From Aricia agestis (Eukaryota > Arthropoda > Insecta > Lepidoptera > Lycaenidae), in NCBI RefSeq assembly GCF_905147365.1, contig NC_056417.1, positions 2,564,501 to 2,628,500 on the forward strand: DNA of 64,000 nucleotides, read 5' to 3'. The notes under the pieces are model-generated. The model worked only from the letters and a program-made list of their open reading frames with translations. It was not told the origin of the DNA and did no database searches. The position numbers and the translations under genes are program-made. This document shows, in pieces, positions 56,901 to 64,000 of this stretch (its first letter is position 1; each line of letters begins with the position of its first letter).

Positions 56901-59900
56901 ATTAAACTTTATATTTTATGCCAAATTTTAAAGCTTATTTAGCCCTCCAATTACACAACTTTACCCATAAACTATTTATCATTGATAGATTTAAGGTTAC
57001 GTCACTGCACAGATAAAGTACTGAGTTATTTAATACCGTAGAATAGATATAACAACCGAAAAAAATCGAAACTTAAATGTAAGATGATACCACGTCTTAT
57101 AGGAAGACTTTTGAGCAAGCGTCAGCGCGATGTAGAAGACGCACGGCGCCATCTATTATGAATTGTTGGAACTAACTTAATTTGAAAAAATTTACGCATT
57201 TTCACCCCCTTACAACCCTTTTTTCCAGTAAAAAAGTAGCCTATGTCCTTTCTCAGGCTTTAGACTATCTGTATACAAAATTTCATTACAATCGGTTCGG
57301 TAGTTTTGGCGTTTGGCGTGAAAGCGAGACTGACAGACAGACAGACAGACAGACAGACAGAGATACTTTCGCATTTATAATATTAGTATAGATTATGTGC
57401 ACACTGCACAGCTGTTTTTGGGTATTTTGATTAATTAAGGGCCGCGCTACACCGGAATGGCAGCGGCGAGGCGAGCACTTTCAGCGCTGCCATTCCGGTG
57501 TAGCGCGGCCCTAAGAGGGGTACCACTTACCAGGGTTTTAAAAAGTTTTTAAATTTGACACAAATTTTGTTGACACCGCGCGCTATAAACTAAAGTCCAC
57601 GCGGACGAAGTCGCGGGCAACAGCTAGTCCATAAAATATGTTTAAGATTTTTGAAATTTTATTTTAATACACATCCAAGACCCAGGAACATTGAAAACTT
57701 TTTGTTCCGCCTGCGGGACTCGAACCCAGGACCCCCGGGATGAGCGCTGGCCACGCGCAATGCGAATTCATTTTCATCGATATTTTCATGGAAATAAGAT
57801 ATTTTCCCACATCAAAATGTAGCCTATGTCCTTTCTCAGACTCTAGAATAACTGTATACAAAATTTCATTGCAATCGGTTCAGTAGTTTTGGCGTGAAAG
57901 CAAGACAGACAGACAGACAGACAGAGATACTTTCGCATTTATAATATTAGTATAGATAATATAATTAACTGTGAAATAGGAGTATAAAATTATTGTTACG
58001 AAAACATTTGAAAAATGTCAGATGCATGAAACGGAACTTACCTATGCCAATAGAGAATTAGAGATTGACACTGTTGAATCGAAATCAAATCGATAAAAAG
58101 GACGGCCATTTTAAATCGCCGGCGCCATTCTGAAACGTCAGTACGAAATCGATAATTTCGATTGCAATTCCTTTACGAAGTGATTCGATATTTTTAAAAT
58201 TATCGATTAATTTTTGTTCGGTAACTTCCCTACTATTGTCAATTATAATGTGTCACGCATATCATCATAAAACGCACAAACTATAGTTTTCGCCTTTTTG
58301 TGTAGATATGTACGTGCTTGAGTGCGTAAATGTATACGCAAGTTTGCTTACGTACGTACGAGTACGTATGTGTGTTACTCACCGCTGCAACTCGTCACCC
58401 TGCGGCTGTTTCCACGGTATGTCAAGGCAGATAGGATTGCCGGCCATCTGCCCATACTGAGGGTTGTTGATGGCCATCGTGTAGAAGTATTCGCGCCAAA
58501 TCAGTTGACCTTGAAACAATATTGTTTGTAGATTTTCATTAGAAAAAAAAAAGTTAAAAAAATACATAATACACAATTTTCATTCATTTCAATTTTTATA
58601 AGAAATTGTTACAAAGTTAAAATGACACCTGTGATGAAATGCGTAGCGGAGAGTCGTCCTTGATGGACTTGATGGTATAAATCTTGTAGGGCCCAGTAGA
58701 ATCTGAAAAAGACAAGAAAATATTATCTAAATAGTTTAAAATTTGACACACGGTAACAAGCTATTTGCCTGTTTTTATGACTAACCACTGGCAAAGGTTT
58801 CCTCACGTACAGACGTTGTAATATTGTGTATGTTTTCGACCTCTTTATAAACATGTGGATTTTTTTATTAGTAAGAAGATTATACCTGCGCACAGACAGA
58901 CATCCGAAGCGCAGCGCCGGGCTGAGAGACACCGGCGGGCCGAGCAGATCGGGGTTGCCGTGGGTCGGCAAGTAGGAACCTCTGGAATAAATAATACATT
59001 ATGTTACAACACACATGCTTGTATGCAAGCGGTTTAAGTGATAATACTTTAGGATGTGTTTGTGTTTCTTGTAGAGAGTTCACTGTGAAAGTAGCTGCAG
59101 CGATGAAAGAGAAATTTTTTTGGGGATTTGTATGGGCGAGCGCCCTAATGTCTCGAGTTTCCCCATACAAAAGTGAAAAAAAATTTTGCTCTTTCAGCAC
59201 TGCTACTTTGACGGGACTCATACACACCATAAAGTATTATCACCACAGATTTTAGAAGTAAGAGATATGTTATAGAGCAAGGCTGGCCAATAAATTTTCC
59301 AGGTGGGCAAATTTTCATAGGCTGTGGCAGCGCCGGGCCAAATACCATAATATTATAATATTATAGAAACAAATTATATAAAAAGAGACAAAATAAGCTT
59401 TAATTTAATACTTTATTTGTAAAATAGAGTAAGTACCAACATAATAACAACATTATTTCTATTTTTAATGTGAGCTGTGAAGAGGTTTTTGGGATATTAA
59501 TTTATCGATATTTGGATTTAAGTCTGATGTTGATAGTACAATCAAATCAGAAATGTGTTTTGCAGTGAGAGATGAGCGATATTTATTTTTAATATACGAC
59601 AGATTGGAAAATGTTTTTTCACACACATAGGTGGAACCAAACCTGCTTAAAATTTGCATAGCAAGGTCGCGAATTGTTGGAAAATTTTCACTGGAAACGC
59701 ATTTCCAAAAACTTGCAAAACTTTCTGTTAGCTGCTCTGAAGATACATTTTCGTAGAAAAATTGTTTCAGGGCAGTGTGGTTTTGAAGATCTGTCACTTC
59801 GAGCTGAATATTTGCTGGATATTCAAGCAGTTCAGTAGACTTGATGGTAAATGGATTTATAAACAGCTGAATATTTCTTTTGTCCAATTCAAAATCCTGG

Positions 59901-62900
59901 AATCTGTTTTCAAAAGACTCTTTTAAACACTTTATTTTTGATAGGTACTTTGGGATGTCAAGGGCAGGGATCTTTAATCCTTCACTTGTAAGTGTTGGAA
60001 AATGGTCGATTTTTTTTCTCTCCAAGTTTGCTGCAAACAAGTCCAGCTTCCCTTTGAAACCATTAATCAAGTTGAACATTGTTGGAAGCGAACAATGTTT
60101 TCCTTGCAATTTAAGGTTCAGGACATTCAGGTACTTGAATATGTCAACTAAAAATGCAAGATCGCAGAGCCATTCTGAGTTTTCAAGCAGAGCTCTCTCT
60201 GCTGGCAACGCTTGTTTTTCTCCCAGAAATTCCAGAACATGTTCCCTCAAATCATAAAAATGTTACAACATTTCGCCTTTTGATAACCAGCGAACAGCGC
60301 AATAAAGATGTAATTCGCCGTGTTCTTTTACTTCTTCTTCAAACAACGTTCTGAATTGTCGGCGGTTAAGTGCTCTGGCACGTATAAAATTATTGCAGCG
60401 TACTACTGGGTCAATCACATCCTTGAACGTCATGTCTTTAGCGCACAATGCTTCTTGATGGATAATACAATGATAAGAAAACAATTGTCGACCAATGTGA
60501 TTTTGCAGCAAAGCTACAGCGCCATTGGTTTTCCCCATCATCGCAGGTGCTCCATCAGTGCAAACTGAATTGCATTTATCCCAGTTTAGGCTCTTACCCT
60601 CAACGCAATCTTTTAGTTTCAAGAATATATCCTTTCCTGTGGTCGTATTTTCAAGCTGACAGAGGTCCAATATATATTGAAATATATTGAAATGTCATCA
60701 ATACAGCGTACAAATACAGCTAACTGCGCCATACCAGTTGAATCGCAGCTTTCGTCCAATGCAAGTGAAAAATATCTGTGTTGCGCGACAGTGAAATATT
60801 TTCTGCCATGACTTTAACCTTTTGATCATTGCAGTTCTGCGCAAAAATTGATAAACTCCCTTTGATAATTTCCCCATCAGAAAACGGCTTTTTCTTTTTA
60901 GCCAAGAGTAAAGAAATTTCATACGACGTTTTGACCATGGCTTCGAGTTCTTCGTGTCGTTTTACAAAAATATTTTGCTGTGAAAATAGTTCTTTCTTCT
61001 TTTTCTTTATAAAATCTGTCCTTAAAGCTGACCCCACTGGATACTCTTTGTTGAATTTCGTATGGTTTTGCTTGAAATGCCGCTCTAAATTATATTTTTT
61101 TGCAACAGCTACTGTTGCCGAGCAAATGAGACACACAGGTTTGCGGGCTTTGCTTTCGGTGAAAAGGTATTTTGTTTCCCATTCTTCGTGAAACGTCCGA
61201 GAGTTATCCTTTAATCCTGATGAACTCGTGCTAGGTTTGCTGAGAGCCATACTAAAACAATAAATTTACTTTTAAACTACATACTAACGATTTTTTAATG
61301 AAACGAAGGTAAGTAAGTCAAATAAAATGATTCCATTTGGACAGGCGCCGCAAGAAAATATCAATAAAACTTGACTACCTACCTACTTAAGATTCGTAGT
61401 AAAAATCCTACATTTTTAACACACAACAAACCAAAAGCTGGTAGGTACAAAAACTTTAGATTGGTAGGTATCTAAACCAAAATCACAGCATTTACAATCA
61501 CTTACCTGCAGAAAAGTTGCAAAGTTTTGATAGTATTCTTTCAAATTTTCAAAACAAATTGTCACCAAATTAATTAGTACTGTAATGATTCAAAGCACGT
61601 TCGTTAAACAAGCCGTCTGCTTCTATTCTGCTATTGTTCCGGCCCGCCCCGCGCCGATCTCATTCGCACCCCGCACACATATGGGACCCATGAGCGTGCG
61701 GGGTGCGGCCGGCGAAGAATCGACAATATCCAAACGACGCGGATCGGTTGCACTCGGGTACGAGTCACAGAATATTATATTAAAATAATAATATTCTGTG
61801 ACTCGGGCGGGAATAACTATTTTCGTTTGAACCGACCTATTAAGTGGAAGCAGTTCCATCGCGCGCCGGTTAGCTGGCCGACTGACCAAAGTGCTGGCGG
61901 GCAAATTCAAATGCCTTGGCGGGCCACTACGTGGCCCGCGGGCCTGGGATTGGCCAGCCTTGTTATAGAGCGTCTCACATGTCGCCAAATCCTGCCCATA
62001 TGGGCAAAAATTGTCAGTCGTATGTCAATCACTCCACGGCTTACACGTTTTCACTACGCCGTAAATTGTGAACAAAATGCTGACTTGTGCTATAATTACC
62101 TAAAAATTGCAGCGATACTGTGAATTTCAAAAATAGCGGGATCACCTATCACAGCCAACTGTAATTTATACGACTTTTTAATTTAAAAATCAATTATTCT
62201 TCACGAAAAATGTTCCGTGAACTATCAAACTAAGGCACTAGTGATGTGGTGTGATGCAGATTTTGGTATCGATATTTTTATCGACATTTTTTATGCGGCT
62301 GCGTTATTACTACACTAATATTATAAAGCTGAAGAGTTTGTTTGTTTGAACGCGCTAATCTCAGGAACTACTAGTCCGATTTGAAATTTTGAAGTATCGT
62401 TTCAAAGTTAGATAGCTCATAGCCAAGAAACAGAGGAAAATGGGGAAAAAAACGGGGAAAATTATTTGAAAGGGCTTATCTCACGCACCATCCAGCAATT
62501 TTTATGTTGTTTGGCATAAATAAAAAGTAGACCACATGAAGGATCATAGGCTATTTTTGTGGGCTAATTTGTCTTTGAAATTCCTAATTTACGGGGGTGA
62601 AGCTGCGCGGAAGGTCTAAATTTATTATAAATATGCGGAAGTTTTATTTTATAGTCGAAAGAAGTGGTGCTTTAATGCTTACTCATATAATAACTCACAA
62701 TAATTAGTGCATCTTTGAAGAATGATTTGTTTCGCAAAATTCAAAGAGAAATGTATGAAAAAAATCGGTCAAGTGCGAGTTGGTCTCGCGCACGAAAGGT
62801 TCCTTATCATAATAGAGCAAAATTAGGCAAATATGTTTTTGTACGAATATTTTTTTTAAAAAAGCCTCGTCTAACAGGACTATAGGCCATAGGACGGCCG

Positions 62901-63768
62901 TCTTTTCGGAGGAGAAAACTGTCAACGGTACACGGTCTAGTGATGTCCGGTCTATCTACGGTGTCGATTAATTATTATTACGACGATATGGATGTATTTT
63001 GGTAGGTATTTAAATAATAATATTTAAATAATTATAATATTTAAATTAAGGTATTTAAATAATAATATTTAAATAATACCTACCAAAATACATCCATATC
63101 GTCGTAATAATAATTAATCGACACCGTAGATAGACCGGACATCACTAGACCGTGTACCGTTGACACTATGCTGACAATATAGTGTCATTGAAGTCGGCGA
63201 CAAAGGTTTCCATATAAACGGCGCTACATAACACTTCTCCTTATTTTCCTGTTCCTACCGCTTTTTATTTGTTACATGTTCGTATTTTTAATAAGTTATA
63301 CATGGCTTTTTACATTAATTATATTACTATTTTTATATACTAAAATTTTACATTATATTCATACACTGTTTTATACATTGCTTTTTTATCCAACTTTTAC
63401 ATTAAGTATTTACATTCGACATTTTCTTCATTCGCGGTTTTTTAATTTATACAATAATTTTTCTTCATTATACTTTACTTTTCCATTTACATCACAACTT
63501 TTACATTAACTATTTAACATTTACAATATTTGTAAGTTGTAATATTTTTACACATTGTTTATTTTATACATTTCACAATCTTTAAGGGCTTCATCATTAT
63601 CATGTGCTGTATGAGACAGATAATAGATATTCACCTGCAGAAGGTCTCGTACTCCGTGGCGAGGCGGTGCTGCATCTGGCGCATGGCGGCCGTCTCTCCG
63701 CCCACCCAGCGTATCATGCGGATGTCCTCGCCCTCCAGGTACACGCCTAGGGCATCGGGCTTCGGCGC
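50880..63768 (-). CDS. cry1: Cryptochrome 1 (Drosophila-type light-sensing CRY), C-terminal 338 residues, 8 exons, 5' end outside window
   Basis: Exons in transcript order are 63768-63635, 58981-58886, 58702-58629, 58509-58383, 56344-56162, 53244-53077, 52517-52394 and 50990-50880. All have GT-AG borders with matching phases and give 1017 nt ending in TAA. Numbering from the first residue in the window, the FAD-domain motifs are THGNPDLLGPP, ALRFGCLSVRRFYW, GQLIWREYFYTM, AMRQLRLEGWLHH and SVCAGNWMWVS. Residues matching the Drosophila CRY electron-transfer tryptophans (W342, W394, W397, W420) are W134, W186, W189 and W212. C208 matches the type I-specific Cys416 beside flavin N5. H170, R173 and D202 match H378, R381 and D410. 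The family is a blue-light circadian photoreceptor that triggers TIM degradation. The constant offset of 208 to Drosophila implies about 208 missing N-terminal residues. The C-tail ends CCPSSEEEIRQFMWL plus 10 residues. A 6-4 photolyase or type II CRY is unlikely because of the Cys and the tail. Confidence 0.95.
51062..51319 (-). mobile_element. tRNA-derived SINE, family 1, copy 3 (last cry1 intron)
   Basis: It is the reverse complement of the copy at 385. The B box on - is GGGTCGAATCC. The head abuts a fold-back arm at 51320-51392. Confidence 0.82.
51320..51392. mobile_element. Single arm of the fold-back element found at 300-735
   Basis: AAACCAGTAGTGTCGCGACG matches 666 onward almost exactly, and CTACTTGTACCATAAG closes it. 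It directly abuts the head of SINE copy 3. Confidence 0.65.
51395..51564. mobile_element. Fold-back MITE, TTAGGGTCAATTCAGA ends
   Basis: The ends TTAGGGTCAATTCAGA and TCTGAATTGACCCTTA are inverted. Inner arms pair through GACCGCAACGCGACGC. Confidence 0.82.
51595..51792. mobile_element. Fold-back MITE, GTGACCGCACTGGGCG ends
   Basis: TTAGGGTGTGACCGCACTGG pairs imperfectly with the right end CCTGGTGCGGTCTCGCCTTT. A related fragment with GAGACCGCACTAAAGCGAC lies at about 51874-51925. Confidence 0.65.
52041..52309. mobile_element. Fold-back MITE, copy 3 of the element at 6957, in the last cry1 intron
   Basis: The ends are GCGGACCTAAAATGGTCACA and ACCATTTTAGCCCCGC. The interior is largely inverted relative to the other copies and carries extra sequence. 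It ends 85 bp downstream of the donor of exon g in transcript sense. Confidence 0.75.
52394..52517 (-). CDS. cry1: cry1 exon g
   Basis: It encodes YEPWKAPLDVQTRAGCIIGK and then DYPAPVVDHVACAHQNRNAME. A TAG acceptor is directly preceded by a 46-bp minisatellite. The donor GTCACA is weak, but it is the only one that keeps the frame into the last exon. Confidence 0.9.
52522..52697. repeat. 46-bp minisatellite at the acceptor of cry1 exon g
   Basis: Units start at 52522, 52568, 52614 and 52660. Each has CACAGACAGACAAGTTAGCT and CTAGAATTGGGCCC, and the last is partial. On the - strand each supplies a CTGTCTGTCTGTG pyrimidine tract. The first unit supplies the real acceptor. Confidence 0.92.
53077..53244 (-). 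CDS. cry1: cry1 exon f
   Basis: It encodes SVCAGNWMWVSSSAFEALL to TGIPDEY. It contains the flavin-proximal Cys (C208) and terminal tetrad Trp (W212). The acceptor lies in a CTCTCTCCAG tract. A short piece of the exon start is duplicated in the intron just upstream (see findings). Confidence 0.95.
53365..53480. repeat. 40-bp direct repeat with GCACGATCGTGC palindrome
   Basis: ATTAGTTCCAAATTGAGTCG then CAGCACGATCGTGCGCTAGT (53365-53404) recurs with two changes at 53441-53480. Confidence 0.88.
53627..54446 (-). mobile_element. GGCCAAGTGCGAGTCGGACT repeat, long copy with internal duplication, in a cry1 intron
   Basis: On + it runs from TTAGGGTTCCGTACC to GCGCGAGTCCGACTCGCACT, TGGCCGG. A block of roughly 320-340 bp occurs twice in tandem (for example AATCTTGAAATTTGGTACGA at 53902 and AATCTTGAAATTTGGCATGA at 54222). 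Confidence 0.75.
54725..55400 (-). mobile_element. ORF1-only LINE remnant with pentanucleotide tail, in a cry1 intron
   Basis: An open frame of 150 codons (55332-54880) is followed by about 130 bp of 3' sequence. On the - strand this ends in repeated GATTT units (plus-strand CAAAT at about 54750-54768), which resembles the short tandem tail of CR1-like LINEs. No ORF2 lies between the ORF and the tail. Confidence 0.6.
54880..55332 (-). CDS. LINE ORF1p-like protein, RRM-like domain (150 aa open frame)
   Basis: The core reads ATPLYISRLHWSMEVQDVV, then RPRVERLRSRHKVNFSSFVV, then APEFWPMDVVYRRFRGRL. This is a common lepidopteran transposon-encoded domain, seen in ORF1 proteins of CR1-like elements and probably an RRM-like nucleic-acid-binding fold. 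The expected PHD-finger part upstream is missing. It is intact across 150 codons, which may be chance or recent insertion. It is transcribed in the same direction as cry1. A host function is not implied. Confidence 0.55.
   Translation of the reverse strand: MYIATKSRKVESSRLGKDEGRRCDEEGFILVERRKKPAARNHRGTAPYIWYIPELRLRSEVPATPLYISRLHWSMEVQDVVDYIQKKTTLRPRVERLRSRHKVNFSSFVVRVPTNLLSTFEAPEFWPMDVVYRRFRGRLRNEASHVAGKM
55401..56161. other. cry1 intron, mostly unassigned
   Basis: TTAACGCGAGCGAAGCCGCGG at 55849 is a repeat end seen widely in Lepidoptera. The rest is unassigned. Confidence 0.4.
56162..56344 (-). CDS. cry1: cry1 exon e
   Basis: This 183-nt exon encodes the most conserved flavin-pocket stretch: WKEGRTGFPFIDAAMRQL, EGWLHHVLRNTVASFLTRG and LWLSWEHGLQHFLKYLLDAD. 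It holds W186 and W189 of the electron-transfer chain, and R173 and D202 of the salt bridge. The donor is GTGAGT. Confidence 0.95.
56554..56594. repeat. Left arm of a distant inverted repeat
   Basis: ACTATAGTTTGTGCGTTTTA and GATGATATGGGTGACA pair with 58246-58286. Confidence 0.75.
56748..57395 (+). mobile_element. Repeat with CTAGCTGTTGCCCGCGACTT start and GACA run near its end
   Basis: It opens CTAGCTGTTGCCCGCGACTT, CGTCCGCGTGGACTTCAG, has AGTAGCCTATGTCCTTTCTC and ATTACAATCGGTTCGGTAGT, and ends with (GACA)n then TTCGCATTTATAATATTAG. It is a widespread lepidopteran repeat. An inverted start of another copy lies at 57540-57627 and a partial 3' end at 57780-57955. Confidence 0.75.
57437..57514. 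mobile_element. Minimal palindromic copy of the AGGGCCGCGCTAC element
   Basis: Perfect 28-bp arms (57438-57465 and 57485-57512), starting AGGGCCGCGCTACACCGGAA, flank a 19-nt loop GCGAGGCGAGCACTTTCAG. It is the same family as 34481-35243 but reduced to 77 bp. Confidence 0.88.
57540..57627 (-). mobile_element. Inverted start of the CTAGCTGTTGCCCGCGACTT repeat
   Basis: On - it reads CTAGCTGTTGCCCGCGACTT then CGTCCGCGTGGACTTTAG and GTGTCAACAAAATTTGTGTC, mirroring 56751-56815. Confidence 0.75.
57665..57755 (-). mobile_element. tRNA-derived SINE, family 1, partial head
   Basis: On the - strand the B box region (GGGTTCGAGTCCC) and the start of the body up to GGATGTGTATTAAAA are present. The 3' two thirds are missing. 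It lies in a cry1 intron. Confidence 0.7.
57780..57958 (+). mobile_element. 3' part of the CTAGCTGTTGCCCGCGACTT repeat
   Basis: It has TGTAGCCTATGTCCTTTCTC, TTGCAATCGGTTCAGTAGTT, (GACA)5 and TTCGCATTTATAATATTAG. It follows the SINE fragment at 57665. Confidence 0.75.
58246..58286. repeat. Right arm of a distant inverted repeat
   Basis: TGTCACGCATATCATCAT and AAAACGCACAAACTATAGT mirror 56554-56594 across 1.65 kb. Confidence 0.75.
58383..58509 (-). CDS. cry1: cry1 exon d
   Basis: It encodes GQLIWREYFYTMAINNP and then YGQMAGNPICLDIPWK. Tryptophan 134 of the window fragment corresponds to Drosophila W342 of the tetrad. The donor is GTGAGT. Confidence 0.93.
58629..58702 (-). CDS. cry1: cry1 exon c
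   Basis: This 74-nt exon encodes FYWALQDLYHQVHQG and then RLSATHFIT. The acceptor is TTTTTCAG and the donor is GTGTCA. It is separated from exon b by a 183-bp intron and from exon d by a 119-bp intron. Confidence 0.92.
58886..58981 (-). CDS. cry1: cry1 exon b
   Basis: It encodes RGSYLPTHGNPDLLGPP and then LSPALRFGCLSVR, the start of the helical FAD-binding domain. It lies between a TTCCAG acceptor and a GTATAA donor, and the phase is 2 on both sides. Confidence 0.92.
59035..59245. mobile_element. Tc1/mariner-like MITE, copy 3, ends lost
   Basis: Its arms AAGTGATAATACTTTAGG and TAAAGTATTATCACC, and the inner parts with GTGAAAGTAGC, match the copy at 5582. The outermost CAGGGTGTAAC is missing. 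It lies just upstream of the hAT transposon. Confidence 0.75.
59278..61962 (-). mobile_element. Complete but inactive hAT transposon with 8-bp target duplication, in a cry1 intron
   Basis: The terminal inverted repeats are CAAGGCTGGCCAAT at 59278 and ATTGGCCAGCCTTG at 61962. Both ends are flanked by the exact 8-bp duplication TTATAGAG (59270-59277 and 61963-61970), the hallmark of hAT insertion. The 2685-bp element holds one degenerate transposase on the - strand, the same direction as cry1. It sits in the intron between exons a and b. Near its promoter end is an inverted repeat (about 61760-61805) that pairs CGAGTCACAGAATATTA with its complement. Confidence 0.95.
59465..61250 (-). pseudogene. 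hAT transposase (BED finger type, related to GTF2IRD2/ZBED/FAM200-like proteins), frameshifted
   Basis: Three blocks in different frames together cover a transposase. Block 61250-60720 starts MALSKPSTSSSG and has a BED-like zinc finger with Cys40, Cys43, His58 and His63. Its frame is lost near 60783, just before the conserved ALDESCDSTGMAQLAVF segment that carries the first catalytic Asp. Block 60670-60263 has VCTDGAPAMMG (second acidic region) and AVRWLSKGEML, then a stop. Block 60250-59465 continues from a FYDLREH frame and ends with the hAT dimerisation region (CEKTFSNLSYIKNKYRSSL). A single-base shift explains each of the two main breaks. It is not expected to make an active enzyme. The closest match is likely the Buster/Charlie branch, judged by motif only. 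Confidence 0.9.
62313..62625. mobile_element. Interspersed repeat, second copy (inverted) of the element at 44395
   Basis: It starts ACTAATATTATAAAGCTGAA, GAGTTTGTTTGTTTGAACG, then CTAATCTCAGGAACTACTAG and ends GGGTGAAGCTGCGCGGAAGG. Confidence 0.65.
62764..62830 (+). mobile_element. GGCCAAGTGCGAGTCGGACT repeat, start fragment
   Basis: GGTCAAGTGCGAGTTGGTCT then CGCGCACGAAAGGTTCC is recognisable. The rest is truncated. Confidence 0.6.
62920..63165. repeat. Near-perfect 246-bp palindrome in a cry1 intron
   Basis: Outer arms of 91 bp (62920-63010 and 63075-63165) are exact complements. They start TGTCAACGGTACACGGTCTA and end GGTAGGTATT. The AT-rich centre also pairs apart from a 3-nt indel. Confidence 0.93.
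63260..63560. repeat. Low-complexity TTTACATT-rich stretch
   Basis: TTTTACATTA, TTTATACATT and related words recur over about 300 bp. It is pyrimidine-rich on + and has no feature beyond simple composition. Confidence 0.6.
63635..63768 (-). CDS. cry1: cry1 exon a (first exon visible)
   Basis: It encodes 44 codons plus two bases and starts in phase 0 after an acceptor TATTCAG. It reads from APKPDALGVYLEG to ATEYETFC, the linker that leads into the photolyase FAD-binding domain. It is GC-rich against an AT-rich intron. The donor GTGAATA opens a 4.65-kb intron. Confidence 0.9.
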
Positions 63769-64000
63769 CTGAATATTTTATAGTAAAGAAAGATTACTTT
63801 TAATGAAATACAGCGTAATTACTTAATTCTTAATACTCAATGTGTGATTTCACTAAGATTCGAAAACTTTAGAGCATTAGTCTCTGCGAGCTGGATTGGC
63901 TATCGCGTATTGGGCTTCAGTCTAGAAATCCGCGGGCAACGGGATGGGAGCGGCGGTGGCGCTTTCCAATGTATAGATTTATATGGATAAGCCGTCTAGG
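63769..64000. other. cry1 intron up to the window edge
   Basis: No exon seen. GATGGGAGCGGCGGTGGCGC at 63942 resembles a degraded arm of the AGGGCCGCGCTAC element. Confidence 0.4.

Overview
The window is eukaryotic nuclear DNA, most likely from a moth or butterfly (Lepidoptera). The evidence is AT-rich sequence, genes split by GT-AG introns, an insect type I cryptochrome, and a dense population of short interspersed elements of lepidopteran type. These include tRNA-derived SINEs, fold-back elements carrying GTCT/GACA tracts, and the repeat that starts GGCCAAGTGCGAGTCGGACT. The species cannot be named from sequence alone.

Only two host genes are clear, and both lie in the right third. NUBP2, a cytosolic Fe-S scaffold P-loop NTPase, has four exons on the + strand at 43549-45045; the rebuilt protein is 260 aa and looks intact. 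A Drosophila-type cryptochrome gene (cry1) runs on the - strand. Its last eight exons lie between 50880 and 63768 and encode 338 C-terminal residues in one uninterrupted frame. The first roughly 200 residues lie beyond the right edge. The two genes converge tail to tail with about 5.8 kb of repeats between them.

Positions 1-41 kb hold no gene that I can support. They are a mosaic of inactive short elements in old unique-looking DNA. I see four non-autonomous hAT-type elements (three with exact 8-bp target duplications at 8317-8581, 9453-9727 and 21122-21745; one less certain at 3131-3473), at least ten fold-back/MITE families, two tRNA-derived SINE families, five copies of an A-tailed retroposon with a CCCTA-rich core, and a fragment of a LINE reverse-transcriptase C-terminus (30985-31448).

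41-50 kb holds a possible 5' exon region facing away from NUBP2, a MITE that ends 182 bp upstream of the NUBP2 start codon, NUBP2 itself, and a decayed Jockey-type LINE (45450-48005, - strand). 50-64 kb is cry1. Its introns hold a complete but frameshifted hAT transposon with 8-bp target duplications (59278-61962), an ORF1-only LINE remnant (54725-55400), a 46-bp minisatellite touching a splice acceptor, and an almost perfect 246-bp palindrome (62920-63165).

No rRNA gene, functional tRNA gene or CRISPR array was seen. Coordinates of degenerate repeats are approximate (a few to a few tens of bases). Those with stated target-site duplications are exact.
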